Source of the DNA: Pseudonocardia autotrophica
GTDB taxonomy: Bacteria; Actinomycetota; Actinomycetes; Mycobacteriales; Pseudonocardiaceae
DNA length: 64,000 bases
NCBI RefSeq assembly: GCF_000717175.1
Contig: NZ_JNYD01000017.1
Coordinates: 1-64,000 of the forward strand
Direction: 5' to 3'
Positions 1-7,439 of the stretch are shown piece by piece. The notes beneath the pieces are model-generated. The model was not told where the DNA came from, did no database searches, and saw nothing but the letters and a program-made list of their open reading frames with translations. The translations under genes and the position numbers were made by a program. Position 1 is the stretch's first letter. Every line of letters starts with the position of its first letter.

Positions 1-75
1 CTCGTCTGGGCGCTGCTCCGTGACAACCGCCGCTTCACCACCGAGGCACCGGCCCCCGCAGCCAACGCGGCTTGA
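1..75 (+). CDS. 3' end of an unidentified gene (possibly IS110-type transposase)
   Basis: An open frame enters from the left edge and stops at TGA 73-75. It gives 24 residues, beginning LVWALLRDNRRF and ending in an Ala/Pro-rich tail. Codon choice (G or C at nearly every third position) says this is real coding sequence. The string VWALLRDNRRF resembles the C-terminus of some actinobacterial IS110/IS116 transposases, but this is recall from a very short fragment and could be wrong. The gene converges on the membrane protein gene at 107-700 with only 31 bases between them, and no terminal inverted repeat is visible there. Confidence 0.35.
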   Translation, partial: LVWALLRDNRRFTTEAPAPAANAA

Positions 76-106
76 CACGGTCATTGAAACTCCTCGGGGC
101 GGGTCG

Positions 107-700
107 TCAGGCGGGAACGGGGACCGGCGTGCGGCGCAGGGCGGCCCGCCGGCGGGCGGTCCACAGTGCGACCGGGCCGAGTACGGCGGCCGCGAGCAGC
201 GGCGAGACGACCATCAGCACCCCCGGTGGTACGAACAGGGCCAGGACCACGCGCAGGCCCGCCTCGGCGAGCAGCGCGCACCCCCACACGATCGTGATCC
301 CCCGGAGCGCGCGACGGAACCCTGGATCCACCCACCGGGCCTCGATGACCTCGGCCGCCCCGGGCCGGCCGCGCAGGAGCAGGACGGGCAGGGGGCGCCG
401 CGCGAGCAGCGAGCCGAGGAACCCCAACCCGATCACCCCGGTCATGAGCGACTCCTTGACCAGCAGGAACGTCGCGCTGTGCAGGAGCAGCGCGCCGGCC
501 ACGCTTGCGGCGATCGCACCGAGCGAGAGGGCGGCGAGCACGTCGACCCGCCGCTCGCGCGCGATCCCGACCAGCACGCCGACCAGCGGGAACAGTGCGC
601 CCCAGGCCAGCGCGGTCAGGTCGGACGCCCCGAGCGCGGTGAGCACCCAGTACGCGGCGATCGGGGCGACGATCCCGAGCAGGAGATCGGCCCGGCGCAT
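107..700 (-). CDS. VC0807-family integral membrane protein
   Basis: A 197-residue hydrophobic protein with about six membrane segments, lacking recognisable catalytic motifs. Overall pattern and length match the VC0807 family of bacterial inner-membrane proteins, whose function is unknown. I chose the ATG at 700 because TTTGGAGG sits just upstream of it; an ATG at 715 in the same frame lacks a ribosome site and lies ahead of that motif. A TAGCGT -10 hexamer (positions 728-723, minus strand) would start transcription about 15 bases before the gene, and two inverted repeats lie just upstream of it, so expression is probably controlled by an activator. It converges on the partial gene at the left edge. 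Confidence 0.7.
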   Translation of the reverse strand: MRRADLLLGIVAPIAAYWVLTALGASDLTALAWGALFPLVGVLVGIARERRVDVLAALSLGAIAASVAGALLLHSATFLLVKESLMTGVIGLGFLGSLLARRPLPVLLLRGRPGAAEVIEARWVDPGFRRALRGITIVWGCALLAEAGLRVVLALFVPPGVLMVVSPLLAAAVLGPVALWTARRRAALRRTPVPVPA

Positions 701-722
701 CGGTCCTCCAAACATGCCGACG

Positions 723-791
723 ACGCTAGGCACGGCCGGGCTTCCGGGCGTCCACCTGCGGGTGGGACCTCGGATCTCCACCCGAGGGTGG
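723..791 (-). promoter_or_regulatory. Promoter with two tandem inverted-repeat operators for the VC0807-type gene
   Basis: Two similar inverted repeats lie side by side: CCACC-TGCG-GGTGG at 752-765 and CCACCC-GA-GGGTGG at 778-791, 26 bp centre to centre. The -10 hexamer TAGCGT is at 728-723 on the minus strand. If transcription starts near 716, the sites are centred near -42 and -68, where a dimeric activator such as a LuxR-type response regulator usually binds. The binding protein is not identified. Confidence 0.55.
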
Positions 792-807
792 ACGGCGACG
801 AATTTTC

Positions 808-942
808 GCGAGTCGCGCTGGCGCCCCCGGCGAGTCGGGAGCTGTGGCCCCCGCGAGTCGGGACTTCCAGCACCGCGAGTCGGGACTTCCAGCACCGCGA
901 GTCGGGAGCTGCGGCACCGCGAGTCGGGAGTCTCGGGTCATC
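808..942. repeat. 22-bp tandem repeat array (six units)
   Basis: Units starting GCGAGTCGGGA begin at 808, 830, 853, 875, 897 and 919, so the period is 22 bp with one 23-bp step; the first unit is the most diverged. The array fills most of the 313-bp gap between divergent genes (107-700 and 1014-1511). The same motif, often on the other strand, recurs at 2185, 10345 and 21810. No credible gene lies in it; reading frames through it are only repeat translations. Confidence 0.85.
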
Positions 943-1013
943 GAGATGCACATGTCGGGAGGGCGCGACCCCGCCGACGCGCGGACCGGCGGAGGAGCGG
1001 GCAGGGTGGGGAC

Positions 1014-1511
1014 GTGGACCCGCTCGTCGTCACGGCCGTGCTCGACGAGCCGGCGCAGTCCCGGCTGAACACGTTGCGGCGCAGACACTTCCCTCCCGAA
1101 CGGAACCATCTCGACGCCCACGTCACGCTCTTCCACGCGCTGCCCGGCGAGCACGAGACACCGGTCGCTGCGGCCCTGACCGACGCGGTTCGGCGGGAGC
1201 CGCCGGAGGCCGTCGTCTGTGATCCGCGACTGCTCGGTCGCGGCGTGGCCTTCCGGGTCGACGCGCCCGGGCTGCTCGCCCTGCGCGCCGATCTCGCGCG
1301 GGCGTTCGGCCCGTGGCTGACCCGCCAGGATCGCGGGAAGCGCGAGCTGCACGTGACCGTGCAGAACAAGGTGCAGCCGGAGCAGGCCCGGGACCTCCAC
1401 GCCGCGCTGTCCGGCGACCCGCCCGAGCGCACCGCCGTCGTCGCGCTCGGTCTGTGGCGCTATCGCGGCGGGCCGTGGGAGCCGGTCGCAACCTTCCCCT
1501 TCGCGCCATGA
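1014..1511 (+). CDS. 2'-5' RNA ligase-like 2H phosphoesterase
   Basis: A 165-residue protein of the 2H phosphoesterase superfamily. The two hallmark motifs are visible: HVTL at residues 36-39 and HVTV at 113-116, which in this family form the active site that acts on 2',3'-cyclic or 2'-5' phosphodiester bonds. Length is close to that of bacterial ThpR-like proteins. The GTG start at 1014 follows AGGGTGGGG; a longer open frame upstream runs through the 22-bp repeats and is not credible. The stop TGA (1509-1511) lies inside the left arm of the palindrome that separates this gene from the convergent FBP gene. The physiological substrate cannot be told from sequence. Confidence 0.75.
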   Translation: MDPLVVTAVLDEPAQSRLNTLRRRHFPPERNHLDAHVTLFHALPGEHETPVAAALTDAVRREPPEAVVCDPRLLGRGVAFRVDAPGLLALRADLARAFGPWLTRQDRGKRELHVTVQNKVQPEQARDLHAALSGDPPERTAVVALGLWRYRGGPWEPVATFPFAP

Positions 1512-1546
1512 TCACCAGGAGTCGAGGGCCCGGAATCTCGTGATCA
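1508..1546. terminator. Inverted repeat between convergent genes
   Basis: Arms ATGATCACCAGG (1508-1519) and TCTCGTGATCAT (1535-1546) pair with two mismatches around a 15-base loop. It lies between two convergent genes and carries the stop codon of the upstream one. The position suggests a bidirectional terminator, though there is no T-tract. Confidence 0.55.
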
Positions 1547-1582
1547 TCCGACCCTGAGCCCCCCGCTCGGCGGCGGGAAGGA

Positions 1583-2065
1583 TCAGCGCGTGACCTCCTC
1601 GACGAACGCCGAGGCCCGTTCTCGCAGGCCGGCACGGCGCTCGTCGACGGTCAGCCCCGGCGCGGGCCGCAGCGCCGCCGTCGCCTTCTCGACCCGGACG
1701 TGGTGACGGCAGCCGAGGTCGGCGCAGACGTACGTCCCGACCGTGTTCCCGTTGCGGCCCTTGCCCCCGCGGCGCGCGGCGGTGAAGAGTGTCGTGCCGC
1801 CCGCGCTGTGGGTGGTGCGGCACAGCGCGCACATCGCGGTCGCGCCGACGGCGTTCGACGCGGCGCGGAGCATGACCGCGATCGGCTCGTCGGCGCCCGG
1901 GACCAGCAGCACCGCGCGGTCGGGGGCCTTCGCGTCCCGCCAGCCGACGACGTCGTCCAACGTGTCGAGGTCGAGCTCACGGACGTCGGGCGGCAGGGTC
2001 AGCCGGCCGGCCTCGCCCTTCGAGCAGTTGGTCAGGACGCGGCGGATACGGGCGTCGGTGGTCAT
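1583..2065 (-). CDS. FBP-domain zinc protein (EF-G-binding type)
   Basis: A 160-residue protein with the C-terminal FBP treble-clef domain. The zinc-binding cysteines are visible as CALC and, about 30 residues later, CADLGC followed by RHH. The family includes fusidic-acid resistance proteins of the FusB type that bind elongation factor G; in actinomycetes most members are uncharacterised, so a ribosome-related role is an inference. The ATG at 2065 is preceded by a TAGCGT -10 element at 2107-2102 (minus strand). It is monocistronic: downstream is the convergent RNA-ligase gene, and upstream is the 22-bp repeat array after the nicotinate operon. Confidence 0.75.
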   Translation of the reverse strand: MTTDARIRRVLTNCSKGEAGRLTLPPDVRELDLDTLDDVVGWRDAKAPDRAVLLVPGADEPIAVMLRAASNAVGATAMCALCRTTHSAGGTTLFTAARRGGKGRNGNTVGTYVCADLGCRHHVRVEKATAALRPAPGLTVDERRAGLRERASAFVEEVTR

Positions 2066-2184
2066 CGTGCGGTCCGTGGTCTCGGGGAGCAGGGCGTGAT
2101 CACGCTAGGCACCGGGCCCGGCGAGGCGCATCCCTATTCCCGGGCGGACACTTCCCGACCTGCGTAGTTCGGTGACCCGGAGCT

Positions 2185-2306
2185 CCCGACTCGCGGTGCC
2201 GGAGCTCCCGACTCGCGGTGCCGGAACTGCCGACTCGCGGTGCCAGAGCTCCCGACTCACGGTGCCGGAAGTCCCGACTCGCGGTGCCGGAACTCCCGAC
2301 TCGCGG
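2185..2306. repeat. 22-bp tandem repeat array (exact period)
   Basis: CCCGACTCGCGGTGCCGGA-type units begin at 2185, 2207, 2229, 2251, 2273 and 2295, an exact 22-bp period. The array sits between the 3' end of the nicotinate operon (stop at 2315) and the FBP gene. It is the reverse complement of the array at 808. Spacers are absent, so this is not CRISPR. Confidence 0.9.
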
Positions 2307-2314
2307 AACTCGGG

Positions 2315-3139
2315 TCAGGTGAGGGGGTGGAGGGCTTCCCGGAGGAGTCGCAGGGCGGCGTCCGGGTTGTCCCAGAACACCATGTGCCCGGCGTCCGGGA
2401 TCTCGACGAGCGAGGCGGCGGGGTTGGTCGCCTCCGCCTCCTTGGCCCCCTCCGCCGTGACGACGGGGGAGTCGGCGCCGTACAGCAACGTCGTCGGGGC
2501 CGGGACCGACGGCCAGACGTCGAAGAAGTCCTCGGTCTCGAAGCCCCGGTGGGTCTCCGCGATCGCCGTGCGCGAGCAGCTCGACAGCCACCGCGCCCGC
2601 AGCTCCTGCTCCCGCCGCGGCCAGCGTGGCCATGAGCGTGCGACCTCGTCCGCCGTCGTCCCGCGCACGGCCTCGTCGAGCTGGCCGAGGAAGGCCTCCA
2701 ACGTCGTCGGGTACGGCCCGCGACCCGGCCCGCTCATCGGCGGGTCGACCAGGACCGTGCCGCGCAGGGGCCGGCGCACCGCCGTCGCGGCCACGATCCG
2801 CGCGCCCATCGAGTGCCCGACGACGACCGGGTCGTCCAGCCCGTCGAGCACGGCGAGGGTGTCCGAGGCGTAGTCCGCGAGCGTGTACGAGTCCCCGGAG
2901 TCGGACAGCCCGCGCCCCCGGACGTCGACGACGACGGGCCGGCCCAGGCCGACGAGCGCCCGCGCCACGAAGTCCATCGTGATCGCCGGGCTCGTGATGC
3001 CCGGGACGATCACGATCGGCACGCCGGAGCCGCCGTAGTCGAGCAGGTGCAGCCGGAGGGATCCGTTGCGCACCCACCGGGACGTCGCGGGGACGTCCGC
3101 CAGGTCGGCCAGCGCGTCCTGCCGCACGACACGGGTCAC
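2315..3139 (-). CDS. nicD: N-formylmaleamate deformylase (NicD-like alpha/beta hydrolase)
   Basis: A 274-residue alpha/beta hydrolase. Several stretches match what I recall of Pseudomonas putida NicD: PGITSPAIT (46-54), DVRGRGLSDSG (72-82), GHSMGAR around the nucleophile Ser110, VDPPMSGPG with acid Asp132, and AGHM with His252. The triad spacing agrees with the known S101-D125-H245. The enzyme removes formate from N-formylmaleamate to give maleamate in aerobic nicotinate breakdown. The GTG start at 3139 overlaps the TGA of the amidase gene upstream (GTGA), so the two are translationally coupled. It is the last gene of the operon. The function rests on motif memory plus context (maleamate amidase, monooxygenase and hydroxylase next door). 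Confidence 0.82.
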   Translation of the reverse strand: MTRVVRQDALADLADVPATSRWVRNGSLRLHLLDYGGSGVPIVIVPGITSPAITMDFVARALVGLGRPVVVDVRGRGLSDSGDSYTLADYASDTLAVLDGLDDPVVVGHSMGARIVAATAVRRPLRGTVLVDPPMSGPGRGPYPTTLEAFLGQLDEAVRGTTADEVARSWPRWPRREQELRARWLSSCSRTAIAETHRGFETEDFFDVWPSVPAPTTLLYGADSPVVTAEGAKEAEATNPAASLVEIPDAGHMVFWDNPDAALRLLREALHPLT

Positions 3140-3774
3140 TTGAGTCCTCCCACGTACGCCAGGGCGTCGTCGAGCGAGATGACGTCCCCGTACTTCGCCT
3201 GGATGTCGAAGAGGTTCGCCTCGGCGGGACCGGAGGCCCGGTCGCCCACGCACTCCCGCGGGACCAGCACCGGATAACCGGACTGCAGCGCGTCCACCGC
3301 CGTGGCACGCACGCACCCGCTGGTCGTGGCGCCGCAGACGATCACGGTGTCCGCCTTGAGCGACGCCAGCAGCGCCGCCAACCCGGTGCCGAAGAACCCG
3401 GACGCGCCCTTCTTCATGATCAGGTGGTCGGCGTCGCTGTACGGCAACCGCGCGTCGATCTCCACCGCCTCCGACCCGACGGCCAGCGCCCGCATCCCCG
3501 GCGCCTTGTCCAGCCAGACCACGGTCTCCATCTCGGCGGGCGTGTACCCGATCGTCGTGTAGACGACGGGGACCTCCACCGAGGCAGCAGCCGTGACCAG
3601 CCGCGACGTCGCCGCGACGACGTCGGTCAGGTCCGCTCCCGTCGGGTATGCGGGGTCGGTGAACCCCTTCGTCAGGTCCACGACGACGATCGCGGGCCGC
3701 TCGCCGCGACGCACGGGCGCGCCGAAGCCGGCCCGGTCGTAGGTCGCGTCCGTCTCGGACCCGTGCAGACTCAT
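3136..3774 (-). CDS. nicF: Maleamate amidohydrolase (NicF-like, isochorismatase fold)
   Basis: A 212-residue cysteine hydrolase of the isochorismatase superfamily. The Asp-Lys-Cys triad can be placed: Asp33 in VVDLTKGF, Lys121 or Lys122 in MKKGASGFFGT, and Cys154 in GATTSGCVRATA. The last motif and the following ECVGDRA are typical of maleamate and N-carbamoylsarcosine amidases. In this setting it should turn maleamate into maleate and ammonia, the step after NicD. The ATG at 3774 overlaps the TGA of the iron-sulfur subunit gene (ATGA). A longer frame upstream is only the shadow of that gene. N-carbamoylsarcosine amidase is the main alternative, but the neighbours favour NicF. Confidence 0.82.
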   Translation of the reverse strand: MSLHGSETDATYDRAGFGAPVRRGERPAIVVVDLTKGFTDPAYPTGADLTDVVAATSRLVTAAASVEVPVVYTTIGYTPAEMETVVWLDKAPGMRALAVGSEAVEIDARLPYSDADHLIMKKGASGFFGTGLAALLASLKADTVIVCGATTSGCVRATAVDALQSGYPVLVPRECVGDRASGPAEANLFDIQAKYGDVISLDDALAYVGGLK

Positions 3775-4274
3775 ACCCTGCTCCCGGCGAGTTGCTCCTG
3801 GAACGCCGCCCGGCGGCGGGAGGCGCAGTCGTCGATCGCCTCCACGATCGTCTGGTAGCCGGTGCAGCGACAGAGGTTCGAGGCGACGACCTCGCGGATC
3901 TCCTCGGTCGTGGGTTCCGGCTCCTCGGCGAGGTAGCCCTCGGCCAGCATGAGCATTCCGGGGGTGCAGAAGCCGCACTGCAGCCCGTGGTGCTCGGAGA
4001 AGCACTGCTGGAGGTCGTTCAGCTCGCCCTCCGGCGATAGCGACTCCACCGTGCGGATCTCCGCGCCCTCCACCTGCGCCGCGAAGATCAGGCAGGCCCG
4101 GGCCGGCGCGCCGTCGACCAGCACCGTGCAGGCCCCGCAGATCCCGTGCTCGCAGCCGACGTGCGTGCCGGTGAGTCCCAGGTCGTGGCGCAGGACGTCG
4201 ACCAGGGTGCGGCGCGGCTCGATCGCGAGGTCGTGCCGCTCCCCGTTCACGGTGAGCTCCATCAGCTGGATCAT
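3771..4274 (-). CDS. [2Fe-2S] subunit of a xanthine-dehydrogenase-family hydroxylase (probable nicotinate hydroxylase)
   Basis: A 167-residue small subunit carrying two [2Fe-2S] clusters. Plant-type cluster ligands are Cys41, Cys46, Cys49 and Cys61; the second set is Cys100, Cys103, Cys135 and Cys137 (CGFC and CRC). It passes electrons from the molybdenum cofactor of the large subunit to the FAD of the medium subunit. The ATG at 4274 overlaps the stop of the large-subunit gene by ATGA. With neighbours that handle later nicotinate intermediates, the complex most likely hydroxylates nicotinate at C6. It differs from the two-subunit NicAB of Pseudomonas, which uses a cytochrome-type second subunit. 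Confidence 0.85.
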   Translation of the reverse strand: MIQLMELTVNGERHDLAIEPRRTLVDVLRHDLGLTGTHVGCEHGICGACTVLVDGAPARACLIFAAQVEGAEIRTVESLSPEGELNDLQQCFSEHHGLQCGFCTPGMLMLAEGYLAEEPEPTTEEIREVVASNLCRCTGYQTIVEAIDDCASRRRAAFQEQLAGSRV

Positions 4275-6634
4275 GACGTCTCCAATGCGCGGAAGATCGC
4301 CTCGCGGGGGATCGGGGTGTCGTCGAGCTCGACGCCGGTGTGCCGCAGGGCGTCGTTGACGGCGTTGAGCACCGCGGCCGGCGCGCCGATCGTGCCGCCC
4401 TCGCCCGCGCCCTTGGCTCCGTTCTCGGTGAACGCGCACGGCGTCTCGAGGTGCTCGATCCGCACGTCCGGGATCTCCATCGCGGTCGGGACCTTGTACT
4501 CCATGAAGCTCGGGGCGAGCGGCTGGCCGGCGTCGTCGTACCGGACCTCCTCGAACAACGCCCCGGCGATGCCCTGCGCGATCCCGCCCCGCGCCTGCCC
4601 CTCGACGACCTGGGGATGGATCGCCACCCCGCAGTCCTCGACGCAGACGTACCGCAGGATCTCGACGCCGCCGGTGCCCGGGTCCAGCTCGACGACGCAG
4701 CCGTGCGTCGCGTTGGAGAAGGTCCCGTCGCCGCCGACGTCGAAGCTCGCCGTGGCCGACAGCCCGGGCCCGACGCCCTTGGGCAGCAGGTGCGCCTTCA
4801 AGTAGGCCACGTCCGCGATGTCCGCGTACGACAGCCAGGACGAGCCGACCCGGACGCCGCCGTCCTCCAGCACCGCCGCCTCCGGATCGCCGGAGAGGAG
4901 GTGCGCCGCGATCTCCCGCAGCTGGTCGCCGAGCTTCACCGACGCGGCCGCGACGGCACTGCCGCCGATGGTGATCGACCGTGAGGCGAACGAGCCCCAG
5001 CCGTAGGTGATCCGGTCCGTGTCACCCTGGACGATCTTCACGCGGTCGTACGGGACGCCGAGCCGGTCGGCGACGATCTGCGCCATCGTGGTCTCGTGGC
5101 TCTGCCCGTGCGACAGCGTGCCCGTGGTGACGGAGACCGTGCCGTTGAGGTCCATCCGGATCTCGGAGAGGTCGAAGCCCGGCACGACCTGCATCTTCCG
5201 CTGCGCGAAGGCGCCGGAACCGTAGCCCGTCCGCTCGGAGAAGCAGGCGAAGCCGATCCCGATCACCTTGTTGTCGTCCGAGCGACGGGAGAACCAGCCC
5301 TCCTCGCGCAACGTCGCCTCGCAGAGGTCGAGCGACTCCAGGTAGGAGCCCGGGTCGTAGGTGATGTTGTTGACGCCCGTGTACGGGAAGACGGTGATCA
5401 CGTTGCGGCGCCGCAGCTCCACGGCGTCCATCCCGAGCGCCCGGGCGGCCTTCTCGAAGATCCGCTCGACCACCATCACGTACTGCGGCCGGCTCACCCC
5501 GCGGTAGGGCGCGGTCGGCGCCTTGTTCGTGGTGACCGCCCGACCACGCACTCGATAGGCCGGCACGCGGTAGACGCTCGGCATCTCGGCCGACGCCATC
5601 AGCGGCTCGATACCGGCCGTGAACGGGTAGCAGGAGTAGGCGCCCATGTCGCAGACGACGTCCGCGTCCAGGCCGAGGATCTCGCCGTCGGCGGAGAAGG
5701 CCGCGCGGACGGTGTAGCGCTGCTCGCGGGCGAGGAAGGCGGCGGTGAGCGCGTCGCGCCGGTCCTCGATCCACTTGACGGGCCGGCGCAGGCGCAGCGC
5801 CGCGGCCGCGGCGGCGATCTCCTCGCGCCCGACCACGCACTTCTGCCCGAACCCGCCGCCCATGTCCGGCACGGTCACCCGGACCTGCTTCTCGTCCAGC
5901 CCGACGCACCGCGCCAGCACCGTCCGCACCTGGTGGGGCACCTGCGAGCAGGTCTGCACACGCAGCTGCTCGTCCCGGTCGTCCCAGTCGGCGACGACGC
6001 CGCGGGTCTCCAGCGGGAGCGCGTTCTGCCGGCCGGTCTTGCTCCGGACCTCGACGACCACGGGAGCCGAGGCGAACACGTCGTCGATGCCCTCGGTGGC
6101 GAAGAGCGAGACGTCGACCAGCGTGTTGCGCGGGGCCTCGGCGTGCACCAGTGGGGCGTCCTCCGCCAGGGCCCCGAGATCGGTCACCACCGGCTCGAGC
6201 GGCGCGTACTCCACGACGGCCGCCTCGACGCCGTCCTCGGCCGCGTACGGGTCCTTCGCGACGACGACCGCGATCGGCTCGCCGACGTACCGGACCTTCC
6301 CGCGGGCCAGGACCGGCATGGCGGTGGGCACGAACTCGTGCGGCGGGCGGTCGAGCTCCGCCGTGATGTCGGCCAGGTCCAGGTCCGCCGCGGTGTAGGC
6401 GGCGACCACGCCTGGTGTCGCGCGGACCTCGTCGAGGTCGACGGCGAGCAGGTCGGCGTGGGCCTCGGTGCTGCGGACGAACTGGGCGTGCAGCATGCCG
6501 GGCAGGGTGATGTCGTCGACGAACCGGCCGCGGCCGGCCAGCAGCCGCGGGTCCTCGCGGCGCGGGACCGAGGCGCCGACCCAGGCGCCGTCGCGGCGAA
6601 GGTGTGGATCTCTCGGGGGCGGTTCAGCAGCCAC
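4271..6634 (-). CDS. Molybdopterin large subunit, CoxL/XdhB type (probable nicotinate hydroxylase)
   Basis: A 787-residue molybdenum-cofactor subunit of the xanthine dehydrogenase family. Visible hallmarks are the N-terminal VDDITLPGMLHAQFVRS, MGGGFGQK in the cofactor-binding domain, APYRGVSRP, and near the C-terminus GAGEGGTIGAP, where the Glu is the conserved catalytic base. Length fits CoxL-like subunits. I chose the GTG at 6634 because AGGAGG lies six bases upstream; it overlaps the end of the FAD-subunit gene by 11 bases (TGTGGCTGCTGA). In-frame sequence further upstream is a shadow of that gene. Substrate is inferred from the operon: nicotinate to 6-hydroxynicotinate is expected. Aldehyde or other N-heterocycle substrates cannot be excluded. 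Confidence 0.85.
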   Translation of the reverse strand: MAAEPPPRDPHLRRDGAWVGASVPRREDPRLLAGRGRFVDDITLPGMLHAQFVRSTEAHADLLAVDLDEVRATPGVVAAYTAADLDLADITAELDRPPHEFVPTAMPVLARGKVRYVGEPIAVVVAKDPYAAEDGVEAAVVEYAPLEPVVTDLGALAEDAPLVHAEAPRNTLVDVSLFATEGIDDVFASAPVVVEVRSKTGRQNALPLETRGVVADWDDRDEQLRVQTCSQVPHQVRTVLARCVGLDEKQVRVTVPDMGGGFGQKCVVGREEIAAAAAALRLRRPVKWIEDRRDALTAAFLAREQRYTVRAAFSADGEILGLDADVVCDMGAYSCYPFTAGIEPLMASAEMPSVYRVPAYRVRGRAVTTNKAPTAPYRGVSRPQYVMVVERIFEKAARALGMDAVELRRRNVITVFPYTGVNNITYDPGSYLESLDLCEATLREEGWFSRRSDDNKVIGIGFACFSERTGYGSGAFAQRKMQVVPGFDLSEIRMDLNGTVSVTTGTLSHGQSHETTMAQIVADRLGVPYDRVKIVQGDTDRITYGWGSFASRSITIGGSAVAAASVKLGDQLREIAAHLLSGDPEAAVLEDGGVRVGSSWLSYADIADVAYLKAHLLPKGVGPGLSATASFDVGGDGTFSNATHGCVVELDPGTGGVEILRYVCVEDCGVAIHPQVVEGQARGGIAQGIAGALFEEVRYDDAGQPLAPSFMEYKVPTAMEIPDVRIEHLETPCAFTENGAKGAGEGGTIGAPAAVLNAVNDALRHTGVELDDTPIPREAIFRALETS

Positions 6635-7439
6635 AGGAGGCCTCCTCGCAGGCGCGTTCGACGAGCGTGCGGACCAGTCCCCGGCGGTAGTGCGCGCTGA
6701 TCCCCGGCTCGTCGCGCAGCTCAAGGGAGCCGGCGACCGCATCGGCCCAGCTCACCGGGGGTCGTGAGTGCGAAGTGCCGCTAGAGGGGCAGTCGGCACT
6801 CACGGGGGTGGGACCGACGCCGCCCAGCACCACCCGGTCGGCGTCCAGGTCGACGGCCGCCGCGACCAGGGCGAAGTCGCCCTTGCGGTCGGCGTACTCG
6901 GTCAGCGCGGCCCGGGGGGCGGGGCGGGGGAACACGAGCTCGACGATCAGCTCGTCGGGCTCCAGGGCGGTGGTGAAGGGGCCCAGGAAGAACTCCCCGG
7001 CCGGGATCTCCCGGCGGCCGGCCGGGCCCTCGGCGACGATCCGGGCCTCCAGCAGGACGGCGAGCAGGCACCACTCCGCGGTGGCGTCGGCGTGCGCGAT
7101 GCTGCCGCCCACCGTGCCGCGGGTGCGGATCGGCAGGTGCCCCACCCAGCGCATCGCCCGGGACAGCACGCCGAAGTCCCCGAGCTCCGCCTTCTCGACG
7201 GCGCGGTGCGTGGTGAGCGCCCCGATCCGCAGGGTGTCGCCCTCCCGCCGGATCCCGGAGAGCCCGTCGATGTGCGTGATGTCGACCAGGTGCTCGGGGC
7301 GGGCCAGCCGGAAGTTCATCATCGCGACCAGGCTCTGGCCCCCGGCGACGACCTTGGCGTCGTCGCCGAGCTCGGTGAGGAGCCCCACCGCGCCCGCCAC
7401 GGAGCGGGCGCGGTGGTACTCGAAGGCGGCGGGCTTCAC
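6624..7439 (-). CDS. FAD-binding medium subunit, CoxM type, with an inserted palindromic repeat
   Basis: A 271-residue FAD subunit of the same hydroxylase. AGGQSL near residue 40 and the TRGTVGGSIAHAD stretch are the two FAD-binding motifs of the CoxM family. The GTG at 7439 overlaps the stop of the carrier gene upstream (GTGA). The unusual part is a run of about 16 residues between GGVGPTP and VSWADAVAG, read as VSADCPSSGTSHSRPP. It is encoded by a copy of the palindrome found elsewhere only between genes (core 6764-6803) and has no counterpart that I recall in the family, where a short loop leads straight into the C-terminal domain. The frame is kept, so the protein may still work. Confidence 0.85.
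   Translation of the reverse strand: MKPAAFEYHRARSVAGAVGLLTELGDDAKVVAGGQSLVAMMNFRLARPEHLVDITHIDGLSGIRREGDTLRIGALTTHRAVEKAELGDFGVLSRAMRWVGHLPIRTRGTVGGSIAHADATAEWCLLAVLLEARIVAEGPAGRREIPAGEFFLGPFTTALEPDELIVELVFPRPAPRAALTEYADRKGDFALVAAAVDLDADRVVLGGVGPTPVSADCPSSGTSHSRPPVSWADAVAGSLELRDEPGISAHYRRGLVRTLVERACEEASCGC
6764..6803. repeat. Palindromic repeat element inserted in frame in the FAD-subunit gene
   Basis: Ends GTGAGTG (6764-6770) and CACTCAC (6797-6803) enclose the core CTAGAGGGGCAG, as in the elements at 14314, 21026 and 61345. Near-direct repeats CTCACCGGGGGT (6751-6762) and CTCACGGGGGT (6799-6809) flank it. On the minus strand the 3' flank CTCACGACCCCCGGTGAGC also follows the copy at 61345, so the unit is longer than the hairpin. 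Its arms are imperfect compared with the copy at 14314. Confidence 0.85.

Noticed and set aside
2185-2306. Possible CRISPR array
   Set aside because: Units follow one another without spacers and with a 22-bp period; no cas genes are present.
2172-2330. Peptides such as SRLAVPELPTRGAG read from the 22-bp repeats
   Set aside because: They arise wherever the repeat is translated, on either strand; there is no start or ribosome site that fits and no codon bias.
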